A stretch of DNA of 64,000 bases, taken from the NCBI RefSeq assembly GCF_963674565.1, contig NZ_OY771430.1, positions 1,984,001 through 2,048,000 on the forward strand, in the 5' to 3' direction. Both the position numbers and the translations under genes were made by a program. Positions 54,416 through 63,770 of this stretch are shown one piece after another. The stretch comes from an uncultured Carboxylicivirga sp. Its GTDB lineage: Bacteria > Bacteroidota > Bacteroidia > Bacteroidales > Marinilabiliaceae. The notes under the pieces are model-generated. The model saw only the letters and a list, made by a program, of their open reading frames with translations. It was not told where the DNA came from and searched no databases. The first letter of the stretch is position 1; every line of letters begins with the position of its first letter.

Positions 54416-57400
54416 ATGGATGCAACCCAAATAATAGAACACATAAACGGAGAAATTGTAAGTATCATTTCCAATTTTGTGGAGCTAAAGAAAGCCGGAA
54501 CCAACTTTTCGGCTCGATGCCCTTTTCACAATGAAAAAACGGCTTCATTCCATGTGAACCCGGCCAAAGGGATTTATAAATGCTTTGGCTGTGGCAAAGG
54601 TGGCGATGCGCTTAATTTCATAAAGGAACATGAAGGGGTTGACTTCAAACATGCCGTGGAGATTGGTGCGAAAAAGCTAAAGATTGATTTTGAGTGGAAG
54701 AAAAGCAAAGACTTTGACCAAGCCAAATATCAGCATCGTGAAAGTCTGCATATTGCCTGTAATATAGTGGAGCGTTTCTTTACCGAAAAACTTTCCCATC
54801 CCGAAGCTCAGAAATACATCCAAGGTCGGAACATCATTAACCCTTCACACGGTAGTTTTGATTTAGGTTATGCGCCAAACGGTAATGAACTGCTGGCCTA
54901 TGCCCGGCAAAATGGTGTGAAAACAGAAATATTGGAAGAAATCGGAGTTTTGAAAAGCAACGACAATGGGCTGTATGACTTTTTCCGGAACCGTTTAATC
55001 TTTCCCATTTCCAATTCACGAGGCCAGACCATCGCTTTTGCCGGAAGGGACTTATCGGATAATTCCAAGATAAAGTACCTGAATACCCCGGAAAGTATCA
55101 TTTACATCAAAGGAAATGAACTCTATGCCTTAAATGCTGCCCGGATGGCCATTAAAAACGATGACCGGGTTTATATAGTGGAAGGTTATACGGATGCGCT
55201 GCGGATGCACGCCATTGGCATTACAAATACCGTGGCCACCTGTGGAACCGCAATGACCAATGCACAGTCTGTTTTATTAAAACGGTACACCAACAAAGTT
55301 ACGTTAATCTTTGACGGGGATAATGCCGGACAAAGGGCAACGGAACGCAATGCCGAAATCTTGATTAAAAACCAGTTCCATGTTTCGGTGATGGTACTTC
55401 CGGAAAAGCATGACCCGGATACACTATTTACTACAAAGGAGTTATTTCTTCAGCACAATGAACAGCAAACCGATTACATTATTTTCAAAACCCAGCAATT
55501 AGCTGAAAAGGCTGCTTCCGACCCGGTTTATAAATCGGAGGCCATTAAACGTATTTCCAAGCTGATTGCCAACTACGACAAGACCAAACAGGAGGTTTAT
55601 ACCGAATTTGTAGCGGAACACATCAAGCCAAAGAAAGCTTGGCTGGATGCTATTAAAGAACTAACACAAAACGAACCACAACCAACACACCGTTATTCCA
55701 TTCCCCAACATGTCAGTCTGAATGATTTTAACCGTTGGGGATTTTATGTGGAAGATAATTGCTATGTATTTCGGAACAAGAAAGGTGATGACTTTGTAAC
55801 CCATTCCAATTTTGTAATGGCTCCTTTGTTTCATATCGAAAGCCCCATTAACGCAAAGCGTTTGTACGAAATCAAGAACCGTCATAATCTGGTGAAAATA
55901 GTGGAGCTTCCCCAACGGGATTTGGTGAGCATTACCAACTTCAAGTTACAAGTTGAATCTTTGGGAAACTTCCTTTGGACGGGTGGAGAAAGCGAACTGA
56001 ATAAACTAAAAGCGTGGCTTTACGAGAAAACCAAAAGCTGCAAGGAAGTGGTTCAAATGGGCTGGCAACGGGAAGGATTCTTTTGCTGGGGCAACGGCAT
56101 TTACGATGGGGAACAGTTTATCAAGGCCGATAAATATGGAATTGTACAGCACAACGAACGTTATTACTACATTCCTGCCTGTTCTGAAATCTATGCCAGT
56201 GATGATACCCTGTTTGAGTTTGAACGGCATTTCATCCACAACGAAGGCAATATCACCCTTTATGAATATGCCCAGAAATACACGGCTGTATTCGGCAATA
56301 ATGGCATTATCACCCTTTCGTTTTTCTTTGCCAGTTTGTTTCTGGACATTATCTCCAGACGGTTCGATAAATTTCCCATCCTAAATATGTATGGACAGAA
56401 AGGTTCCGGTAAGAATACCTGCGCAGAAAGCATCCTGTATATGTTTGGCCGCAAAGGAAAAGTTCCCAACCTGCATAATTCCAGTAAACCATCCATTGCC
56501 GACCATGTGGCAACCAGCTCCAATGCGGTTTGTGTGCTGGATGAGTACCGGAATGACTTGGAAATGGAGAAACGAGAATTACTGAAAGGTTTCTGGGATA
56601 AGACCGGACGAACCCGTATGAATATGGACAAGGACAAGAAAAAAGAAACCTCAAAAGTGAATCAGGGAATCATTGTCTGCGGCCAGCAGATTGCCACGGC
56701 TGATATTGCACTGTTTAGTCGCTTCATTGCCTTGGGTTTTTCAAAAACCATCTTCTCCTTTGAGGAAAAGAAACACTTTGAGGAGCTGGAACAAATAAAC
56801 AAACAGGGATTAACCCAAATTACCCACCAATTGCTGAAGCACAGGGAAACCTTTAAAAAGAGTTACAATAAAACCGTAGATGCCGTTAGCGACCAGTTCC
56901 GGGAGCTGTTGGGAACCACTGCCATCGAAACCCGGATTTTCAATAACTGGTTAACGGTAGCCTCTGCCTATGCCACGGTGGCTCAAATTGTGGAGCTTCC
57001 GTTTAAATACGATACCATTATCCAGCTTTTTGTAGAGCTTATGGTTCTGCAAAACAGTGAAACAGCCAAGAATGATGATTTAGGCATTTTTTGGAAAACT
57101 GTTCAATACCTTATCAGTTCTAACATGCTTTTTGAAGGTGGCGACTATAAAGTAATTTATGCCGACCGGATTAACCGAACTTTTAAAGAAAACAGTGAAT
57201 GGAAAAAGAGTGAGATTGTATTTCAAGAACCTAATGATTTATTATACCTGTCCGTTAGTCGTGTTTTCGGGTTATATAAATCACAGGCTTTGCGTGAAGG
57301 CGATAGACCTCTTCCGGATGCTACCGTTGAGTATTATCTAAAGAATAGTCCTGCTTATATATGCGATACCAAGAAAGTGAGTTTTAAAAAGATTGATGCA

Positions 57401-57520
57401 AAAAGCGGCATGCAAGAATACGATGAAAATGGAAATAAAAAATTCACCAGTACAACAGCCTTTGTCTTTTATCTGGATAAACTGAATCTTAGCTTGGAAA
57501 ATGTGAAACGTGAAAACTAA
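54416..57520 (+). CDS. Primase-helicase of the mobile element (CHC2 zinc finger, Toprim, P-loop domain)
   Basis: A 1034-residue protein. N-terminal DnaG-like zinc finger: C35, H38, C56 and C59 (RCPFHNEKTASFH, YKCFGCGKGGDALNF). The catalytic core follows (about 110-240), then a Toprim domain (about 245-330; VYIVEGYTDALRMH, LIFDGDNAGQRA). The C-terminal half holds a P-loop near residue 660 (YGQKGSGKNTCAES) and a Walker B near 708 (VCVLDEYRND), fitting a DUF927/helicase-like ATPase. The P-loop has Asn where Ser or Thr normally follows GK, with Thr one place later. It probably primes and unwinds element DNA. Its base composition and codon use are richer in G+C than the genes on either side. Confidence 0.88.
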   Translation: MDATQIIEHINGEIVSIISNFVELKKAGTNFSARCPFHNEKTASFHVNPAKGIYKCFGCGKGGDALNFIKEHEGVDFKHAVEIGAKKLKIDFEWKKSKDFDQAKYQHRESLHIACNIVERFFTEKLSHPEAQKYIQGRNIINPSHGSFDLGYAPNGNELLAYARQNGVKTEILEEIGVLKSNDNGLYDFFRNRLIFPISNSRGQTIAFAGRDLSDNSKIKYLNTPESIIYIKGNELYALNAARMAIKNDDRVYIVEGYTDALRMHAIGITNTVATCGTAMTNAQSVLLKRYTNKVTLIFDGDNAGQRATERNAEILIKNQFHVSVMVLPEKHDPDTLFTTKELFLQHNEQQTDYIIFKTQQLAEKAASDPVYKSEAIKRISKLIANYDKTKQEVYTEFVAEHIKPKKAWLDAIKELTQNEPQPTHRYSIPQHVSLNDFNRWGFYVEDNCYVFRNKKGDDFVTHSNFVMAPLFHIESPINAKRLYEIKNRHNLVKIVELPQRDLVSITNFKLQVESLGNFLWTGGESELNKLKAWLYEKTKSCKEVVQMGWQREGFFCWGNGIYDGEQFIKADKYGIVQHNERYYYIPACSEIYASDDTLFEFERHFIHNEGNITLYEYAQKYTAVFGNNGIITLSFFFASLFLDIISRRFDKFPILNMYGQKGSGKNTCAESILYMFGRKGKVPNLHNSSKPSIADHVATSSNAVCVLDEYRNDLEMEKRELLKGFWDKTGRTRMNMDKDKKKETSKVNQGIIVCGQQIATADIALFSRFIALGFSKTIFSFEEKKHFEELEQINKQGLTQITHQLLKHRETFKKSYNKTVDAVSDQFRELLGTTAIETRIFNNWLTVASAYATVAQIVELPFKYDTIIQLFVELMVLQNSETAKNDDLGIFWKTVQYLISSNMLFEGGDYKVIYADRINRTFKENSEWKKSEIVFQEPNDLLYLSVSRVFGLYKSQALREGDRPLPDATVEYYLKNSPAYICDTKKVSFKKIDAKSGMQEYDENGNKKFTSTTAFVFYLDKLNLSLENVKREN

Positions 57521-57542
57521 TAGCCATGATAAAGCAAAAATG

Positions 57543-57579
57543 TGAGGATTTCTTTTTAAAGGAATCCTCATTTTTTTTG
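57543..57579 (+). terminator. Rho-independent terminator after the primase-helicase gene
   Basis: TGAGGATT (57543-57550) pairs with AATCCTCA (57563-57570) around a 12-base loop with internal pairing, followed by eight T. It separates the element backbone from the downstream repeats. Confidence 0.88.
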
Positions 57580-57641
57580 ATGAAGAAACGAAAAGGCTAT
57601 GAAAACAAAATACAAAATCAATATTTATCATAGCTTTTGGG

Positions 57642-57875
57642 TACTTAGTGTACTTAGTGTACTTTATTTAGTCATAAACCTTTACTATCAGATCATTAAA
57701 TAGGACTCTCAAATTAAGTTCGGTTACTTAGGGTTACTAAGGATTACTTAGTTTCTGGCCGTTTTTCAATATAGGTACTTAGACAAATACTTGGGTACTT
57801 TGTTAAATTTAGCAGATTACCAATGCGTAAAGAGAACATATTAAGCGAATTAACTATTACAAAGTAATCTAAGTA
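57642..57875. repeat. Cluster of TACTTAG-type short repeats (iteron-like)
   Basis: TACTTAG occurs at 57642, 57651, 57725, 57745 and 57776, with variants TACTAAG (57735), TACTTGG (57788) and TACTTTG (57796). Inverted copies appear as CAAAGTA (57860) and CTAAGTA (57869). Most copies have GG or GT before them. The stretch from the terminator to the cysteine desulfurase gene (57580-57992) has no coding frame. Directly following a primase-helicase gene, it looks like a replication or transfer origin. Confidence 0.5.
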
Positions 57876-57992
57876 ACAAATGTTCCTGAAATATAGTATT
57901 CAAATAGTATATTGAAGTGTATGTGCTGTAAATACTGAAAAACCTTCTCAAAATCTGTAAAAAAAAATTATATTCGTATCAGTTTATTTCAG

Positions 57993-59135
57993 TTGAATAT
58001 GAATACACCCGATTACCTTTATTTTGATTATGCAGCTTCATCTCCTGTTTTTGATGAAGTAATTGAGGCTATGATGCCATTTTATCAAAAATACTATGGT
58101 AATCCATCAAACAATATTAATGGTATGGGTATCTTCATTGAGGATGCAATAGAAATTTCAAAAAATAATATTTTTGAATTACTAAATGCTCAAAACCATG
58201 ATGTTATATTCAATAGTGGTGCTACGGAGGGAATAAATACATGTTTAAAAAGTCTTTACAGCCTATATGGAGGAGATAGAAAACAAATTATAACATGTAA
58301 AACAGAACACAAAGCAGTAATTGAAGTCTGTAATTATTTAGAAAATTTTGGAGCAGAAATTATTTATTTGCCTGTTGACAATAATGGAAATATAAAACTT
58401 GAAGACTTACAAAATGTTGTTAACAATAATACCCTCGGAGTGGTATTAATGGCAGTAAATAATGAAACTGGGGTAATGCACGACATTAAAAGAATTTCTG
58501 AAATATGTCTTGAAAATTCCATCCGTTTTATTTGTGATGCAACGCAAGCAGTTGGCAAAATAAAAATTGATCTCAATGCAGTTGATATTGATTATCTTAT
58601 TTTATCTGGACATAAAATGTATGCTCCTAAAGGCATTGGAGCAATATTATATAAGAAATCTGAAAACTTTAATGCGTTAATACATGGTGGTGGTCAACAA
58701 AAAAACTTTCGTTCAGGCACTTTAAACGTTCCGGGGATTATTGGATTAGGGAAAGCAGCAGAGATACTAATTGGCAAGCAGAATACAGAATTTGACAAAA
58801 TCCAGATAATACAAAATACATTCGAATCTAGCTTATTAAAATACAGAGAAAACTTATTTGTAGTATCGAAAGATGTTAATAGAAGCCCTTTTATATCAAA
58901 CATATGCTTTAAAAATAAAGACGTAGAAGAGATATTGCTTCCTACTAGAACATATTTATCTATTTCAACGGGTTCGGCTTGTTCAAGTCAGTTAATAAAA
59001 CCATCACATGTCTTATTAGCTATGGGATTTAGTGATAATATTGCGGATAAATGTCTAAGATTTAGTTTTGGAATTCAAACAACTCCAAAAGAAGTTGAAC
59101 AATTACTTTATATTTTAAATTCATTATTACAATAA
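57993..59135 (+). CDS. Cysteine desulfurase (DndA/IscS-like)
   Basis: A 380-residue PLP enzyme that takes sulfur from cysteine and carries it as a persulfide. Visible motifs: NSGATEGINTCLKSL, TEHKAVIEVC, AVNNETGVMHDI, DATQAVGKI, the PLP Lys in LSGHKMYAPKGIGA, HGGGQQKNFRSGTLN, and the catalytic Cys in STGSACSSQLIKPSHVL. This is the IscS/NifS branch. Its setting with a nuclease-helicase and an SMC-like ATPase fits DndA of DNA phosphorothioation systems and not iron-sulfur cluster assembly, since no IscU or similar gene is nearby. The stop overlaps the next start by one base (TAATG). Confidence 0.9.
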   Translation: MNMNTPDYLYFDYAASSPVFDEVIEAMMPFYQKYYGNPSNNINGMGIFIEDAIEISKNNIFELLNAQNHDVIFNSGATEGINTCLKSLYSLYGGDRKQIITCKTEHKAVIEVCNYLENFGAEIIYLPVDNNGNIKLEDLQNVVNNNTLGVVLMAVNNETGVMHDIKRISEICLENSIRFICDATQAVGKIKIDLNAVDIDYLILSGHKMYAPKGIGAILYKKSENFNALIHGGGQQKNFRSGTLNVPGIIGLGKAAEILIGKQNTEFDKIQIIQNTFESSLLKYRENLFVVSKDVNRSPFISNICFKNKDVEEILLPTRTYLSISTGSACSSQLIKPSHVLLAMGFSDNIADKCLRFSFGIQTTPKEVEQLLYILNSLLQ

Positions 59136-61339
59136 TGTGTGATCTGAAAACAATAAAATATCCTAAAAGTCTTGAATATATAAGTGGAACGTATTATGAG
59201 CCTATTCTTTTCTTTTTAGATGCATTTAGCGAGTCCAAGCACTTTGATTTGTTATTGGGTTATTTCAGTTCAACTGCATTAAACGTTCTATCTTTTGGCA
59301 TTACTAAATTTCTTGCCAATGAAGGAAAAATGAGAATTGTGATTAATAATGTTCTTTCACCTGAAGATAAAGAAGTTTTATTGACATCTGATAAAAATTT
59401 TACAAATGAAGCCGAATTTTCATTTAATTATATTTTAAAATTATTAGAAGCTCCGGGGAAACATACTCTTGAATGTTTTGCATGGTTATTAAAAAATAAT
59501 AGAATTGAAATTGTTGCAGTAAAGCCAAAAGAAGGGAAAGGTATATCACATTATAAATCAGGTATATTCTCTGATGGTAATCAAAAAATTAGTTTTAAAG
59601 GATCATGTAATTTTTCAGCTCAGGCATTGTTAGAAAACTTAGAAGAGTTAAGCGTGAAAAAATCATGGAACTCAATATCGGATCAAACTGCAATTAATGA
59701 TCATGAAAGTTATTTTGAGAAAATATTCAATGGAAGTTCTGATTTAGTTGAGACCATACCATTTTCTGAAATTGAAGAAAGAATTATAGATAAATTTGGA
59801 GGGAAAGACTTACCCACACTAATCGAGCAGGAGCAAAATTTAATTAAGAAAAGAAATCATCAATTTAATCAAAACCCAATATTAAAGGAAAGATTAGAGT
59901 TATTAGAAACTAAACTTGATGATATAATTTATGCTCCAAAATTTCCTTATAACGGATCTCCAAGGGATTATCAAGAGAAAGCGTATAACAATTGGGTAAG
60001 TAATAATCATAAGGGTGTTTTTGCAATGGCTACCGGAACCGGGAAAACAATAACATCTTTAAACTGCCTATTAGAAGAATATAAGAAAACAAAATTATAT
60101 CAAGCATTAATTCTAGTTCCTACGAATGACTTGCAAAATCAATGGATTGATGAAGTGAAAAAATTTAACATTTTAAGAGATATAATTGTTGTTGGTCTTG
60201 ATTCAAATTGGAAAAAGAAATTGAGTAAGCTAACTACTTCAATTGAATTTGGAGCAAAAAAATCTTATGTTATAATCAGTACTTACTCATCTTTCACACG
60301 GAATGCTCTTCAGCTATTTGTGAAATATTTAGATAAAGACACGATTATTATTGCTGACGAAGCCCATAATATTGGCGCACCAAGAGTTAAAGCTGTTTTA
60401 GATTCTATTTCATTCAACAAACGGATAGGACTTTCAGCAACTCCGAAAAGGATTTATGACGATGAAGGAACAGAAGCAATGAACCTATTCTTCAACGATT
60501 CTCCTCCTTATACATATGAATTTTCAATGGAAGAAGCTATTGCTAAAGGAATACTTTGTCAATATGACTATTTTCCTCATATAGTTTCTTTGAATTCAGA
60601 AGAATTAGAAGAGTACAAAGATTTATCCAAAAAATTATCTCAATTTTTTGATGCGGAAAATCAAAAATATATTGATAATGAAGTTGTCAACAGTCTTTTA
60701 ATGAAACGAAAGAGAATTATTCATAAAGCTGAAAATAAACTACCAAAATTCAGAGAAGTTGTAAATTTGGAATTTAAAAAGAAAGGTAATCTTAAATTTT
60801 CTTTTGTTTACGTTCCTGAAGGATTAGACAATAAAAGTGAAGAAGAAGAACGAATAATTGCATATTATAATCAGGCTGTTATGTCTGTAAATTCAAATGT
60901 TAGAGTTTCAAGTTTTACGGGAGAAACTAATGATAGAGAAGAAATTCTTCAAAGTTTTGAAAAAGGGGATATTGATGTACTTACAGCAATGAAATGTTTA
61001 GATGAAGGAGTTGATGTTCCAAGAGCAGAACTTGCTATCTTTTGTTCAAGTACAGGAAATCCTCGTCAATTTATACAAAGAAGGGGCAGAATTCTCCGAA
61101 AACATGATGACAAAAAATTTGCTACCATACATGATTTAATTGTTGTTCCACATTTAGATTTTGACAATGAAAAAACAGCCACTTTTAACATGGAAAGGAA
61201 TCAGGTCATTAGTGAATTAAAAAGGGTTGCTGATTTTTCCTTTATGGCAAGAAACCAATTTGAAGCGATTGAAAGAATACAATCAATATGCGATTATTAT
61301 AATCTTAATCTTTATGAGATAAAAGAAACAATGAAATAA
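59135..61339 (+). CDS. PLD-type nuclease fused to SF2 (DEAD/DEAH) helicase
   Basis: A 734-residue protein. The N-terminal third (about 20-190) is a phospholipase D-like domain: one HKD-type motif is visible as HYKSGIFSDG followed by KGSCNFSAQAL near residues 138-165. The SF2 helicase follows: Q-like region RDYQEKAYNNW, motif I MATGTGKTITS near 300, motif II IIADEAHNIG near 408, motif III LSATPKR, and motif VI QFIQRRGRILRK near 650. It resembles the helicase-nucleases that accompany some Dnd loci as restriction components and the PLD-helicase effectors of other defence systems. Both neighbours overlap or nearly touch it, so it is part of a single operon with the cysteine desulfurase and SMC-like gene. 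Confidence 0.88.
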   Translation: MCDLKTIKYPKSLEYISGTYYEPILFFLDAFSESKHFDLLLGYFSSTALNVLSFGITKFLANEGKMRIVINNVLSPEDKEVLLTSDKNFTNEAEFSFNYILKLLEAPGKHTLECFAWLLKNNRIEIVAVKPKEGKGISHYKSGIFSDGNQKISFKGSCNFSAQALLENLEELSVKKSWNSISDQTAINDHESYFEKIFNGSSDLVETIPFSEIEERIIDKFGGKDLPTLIEQEQNLIKKRNHQFNQNPILKERLELLETKLDDIIYAPKFPYNGSPRDYQEKAYNNWVSNNHKGVFAMATGTGKTITSLNCLLEEYKKTKLYQALILVPTNDLQNQWIDEVKKFNILRDIIVVGLDSNWKKKLSKLTTSIEFGAKKSYVIISTYSSFTRNALQLFVKYLDKDTIIIADEAHNIGAPRVKAVLDSISFNKRIGLSATPKRIYDDEGTEAMNLFFNDSPPYTYEFSMEEAIAKGILCQYDYFPHIVSLNSEELEEYKDLSKKLSQFFDAENQKYIDNEVVNSLLMKRKRIIHKAENKLPKFREVVNLEFKKKGNLKFSFVYVPEGLDNKSEEEERIIAYYNQAVMSVNSNVRVSSFTGETNDREEILQSFEKGDIDVLTAMKCLDEGVDVPRAELAIFCSSTGNPRQFIQRRGRILRKHDDKKFATIHDLIVVPHLDFDNEKTATFNMERNQVISELKRVADFSFMARNQFEAIERIQSICDYYNLNLYEIKETMK

Positions 61340-61346
61340 ATTAGCT

Positions 61347-61571
61347 ATGAATAGAAATCAGATATTTAAAAACTTTTTACTGAATCCATCTTTAAGGGAG
61401 CATATTGATATTTCTGACAAAGAACTTTCAGAAATCAATTTGCAATCAAATTTAGAGAGGCACCCATTATTAGAGGTAATTAAATCTGCAATTTTACATC
61501 TTGAAGATCAAGAATCAATAGATGTTGCTGCCAGAAGAATTAATCAGACACTTAAACGAATTAATTTATGA
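61347..61571 (+). CDS. Small helical protein of the defence operon (74 aa)
   Basis: A 74-residue predicted all-helical protein (starts MNRNQIFKNFLLNPSLREH, later LLEVIKSAILHLEDQ and AARRINQTLKRINL). It lies 7 bases after the helicase stop, and its TGA overlaps the ATG of the SMC-like gene (ATGA), which argues that it is real and made together with that ATPase. It does not look like DndE by eye; size and position fit a small middle component of a three-component ABC system or an adaptor. No function is assigned. Confidence 0.7.
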   Translation: MNRNQIFKNFLLNPSLREHIDISDKELSEINLQSNLERHPLLEVIKSAILHLEDQESIDVAARRINQTLKRINL

Positions 61572-63766
61572 TTATAAAATCTATTGCGATAGAGAATTTT
61601 CAATGTTATTCTGGTACTTTGGAAGAAAATACTTTTCATTTTAGAAAAGGTCTAAATGTAATTATAGGAGACAATGGTTCTGGAAAATCAAAATTATATG
61701 ATGCATTTTATTGGGTGCTTTATGATAAGGTTTTTAACTCATCAACCAGAGACCTAGAGCCTACGTCACATGTAACAATTAACCTTTTATCAGATAAAGC
61801 AAAATCTAACTGTGAAGTTGGTGAATCTATAATAGCAAAAGTTGTTCTTACACTTGAAGAAACAAAAGAGAATACAAGTTTTCAAGATGAATATCGATTG
61901 GAAAGAAGTTATCGAATAAGAAAAATTAGTGAATCCAATGATTTTAATGATAGAACAATTTGGGATATTAGCACTCAAAGTATTACTAAAGTAGAAAAGA
62001 AGGATATTCTAAATTTCAAACCGGTAGGAGGTGATAGAGAATTTGAAAGAATCACTGATAAACTATTACCAAATGACATGAAACCATATTTGTGGTTCCA
62101 AGGAGAACAGGTAGATAGTTTAATTGACTTCAAAAAAGAAGATTCACTTACACAAGCAATCAACGTTCTAAGTGATATTACACATTATGATTCATTGATA
62201 GAAATTTCATCAAAGGTATTTAATCAGGCAGATACTGCCTATAAATCAGAACTCAGAAAGCATTCAAAATCTAGTCAGAAAACTGAAGAATTGCAATGGC
62301 AACAAGAAACAATTGAAAAGAAAATTGAAACGGATGAGATTAACTTAGTTCAGATTAAACAAAATTTAGAATACGCTGAAATACATAAAGAGGAATTACT
62401 TGGCAAAATTCAAGATGCACAAGAACTTGAAAAATTGAAAGTTGAAATTAAAAATGCTGAGGAAAATGTAAAAAGGATTAATAATCAGTTAGAAAAAGCA
62501 AGAAAGAACTACAATAGCAATATTTTTAGTAAAAAGTGGTTGCTTAGAAATGCAGGAAAATATGTTGATAAATTTGAGACTTTACTAAAAGATTACGAAG
62601 ATACACGTGCAGAAGAAAAAGTAAATTATAAAATTGAACTCCAGCAAGAAGAAGCCAGAAAAAATAGACTTCCTGAAGACGTGCCAAATAAAGTTTATTT
62701 ACAAGCAATGATTAACGAAAAACATTGTTTCCTATGCGATAGAGGTTTTGAAGAAGGAGACCACGCACATAATTACATTTCAGAAATTCTTAATAAAGCA
62801 AAAAGCAATAGAGTAAGATTTTCAGATTTCCTTAATAATGACCTAAATAAATATTTTACGCAATTATTAAGCAATGCCTTGTATTTAAACAATAATTTCA
62901 TTCCTAGGGTTGATGAATCTATTAGAGAAGAATTAGAACGGATAGGCAAAATTGAAGATAAGAAAATTGGTGTAAAAGAGGAATTTGAAAGAATTGAAAA
63001 CAAATTAAAAAGCTTATTAGCGACAAGCAAGATTGAACTTGAAGAATCAAATCATATTGTAAATCAATTTAATAGTTTTGATAGTTCAAAAGAAAGGTTT
63101 GTTAAAGAATTGGCACATACGGAAGATAGATTAAAAGAAAATAAACAAAAGCTTAAAGAAATCTTAGATAGCCTCAAAGAATCATTGGATAGTAATATGG
63201 ATGAATCCTTTATTTTAAGAAGAGACTTATTGGAATCCTTTTACGAAATAGCTATTTCAACTAGAGAAAATGTTTATGCTGAACAAATTAAAAGAATTGA
63301 AATTGAAGCAAATAAGCATTTCAAAAAAATGACTGAGGAAAACAGTTCAGTAAGAGGGCATATTATTTTGGAACGCAGAGGAAAAAGTTATATGCCGAAA
63401 AATGTTGATGATAATGGAATAGAACTAACTTCTATCAATGATTCAAACTTAATTTTAATCAAATTAGCTACTATTATGGCAATTGTATCTGCTAAAGGAA
63501 GAGGAGATTTTTATCCCTTAATTTCAGATGCCCCAACCTCTAAGTTCAGTGATAACTATACTATTGGATTTTGCAATGCTGTTAGCGAGGTATATAACCA
63601 AAGTATTATAATAAGTTACGATTTCTATCACAATAATGCATTAAGAGAACGTTTATTTAAAGAGGTTAGTAACTTAGGTTCTGTGTATGAAATAACTCCT
63701 TCCATCAAAGAAGAAAATAGGGTTAATCGCACAGAACTATCAACAAACATTACGACTTTAAATTAA
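61568..63766 (+). CDS. SMC/Rad50-like ATPase (DndD-type)
   Basis: A 732-residue ATPase with a split nucleotide-binding domain. N-terminal Walker A: IIGDNGSGKSKLYDAF (about residues 33-48), after an IKSIAIENFQCYSG strand typical of SMC-like proteins. A coiled coil (about 215-600) is interrupted by a hook-like CxxC (HCFLCDRGF near 385). The C-terminal half has NDSNLILIKLATIMAI and a Walker B/D-loop in LISDAPTSKFSD near 650; here Ala follows the Asp, where many ABC proteins have Glu. This D-x-P form recalls DndD. It would couple ATP hydrolysis to DNA handling by the operon products. Confidence 0.85.
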   Translation: MIIKSIAIENFQCYSGTLEENTFHFRKGLNVIIGDNGSGKSKLYDAFYWVLYDKVFNSSTRDLEPTSHVTINLLSDKAKSNCEVGESIIAKVVLTLEETKENTSFQDEYRLERSYRIRKISESNDFNDRTIWDISTQSITKVEKKDILNFKPVGGDREFERITDKLLPNDMKPYLWFQGEQVDSLIDFKKEDSLTQAINVLSDITHYDSLIEISSKVFNQADTAYKSELRKHSKSSQKTEELQWQQETIEKKIETDEINLVQIKQNLEYAEIHKEELLGKIQDAQELEKLKVEIKNAEENVKRINNQLEKARKNYNSNIFSKKWLLRNAGKYVDKFETLLKDYEDTRAEEKVNYKIELQQEEARKNRLPEDVPNKVYLQAMINEKHCFLCDRGFEEGDHAHNYISEILNKAKSNRVRFSDFLNNDLNKYFTQLLSNALYLNNNFIPRVDESIREELERIGKIEDKKIGVKEEFERIENKLKSLLATSKIELEESNHIVNQFNSFDSSKERFVKELAHTEDRLKENKQKLKEILDSLKESLDSNMDESFILRRDLLESFYEIAISTRENVYAEQIKRIEIEANKHFKKMTEENSSVRGHIILERRGKSYMPKNVDDNGIELTSINDSNLILIKLATIMAIVSAKGRGDFYPLISDAPTSKFSDNYTIGFCNAVSEVYNQSIIISYDFYHNNALRERLFKEVSNLGSVYEITPSIKEENRVNRTELSTNITTLN

Positions 63767-63770
63767 GAAA

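Noticed and set aside
56260..56637. 125-codon open frame opposite the primase-helicase P-loop region
   Set aside because: It overlaps conserved motifs on the other strand and has no family-like sequence of its own.
57642..57875. Repeat cluster as a CRISPR array
   Set aside because: The units are only 7 bases, are irregularly spaced, and occur in both orientations with no spacers of constant length; no cas genes are nearby.
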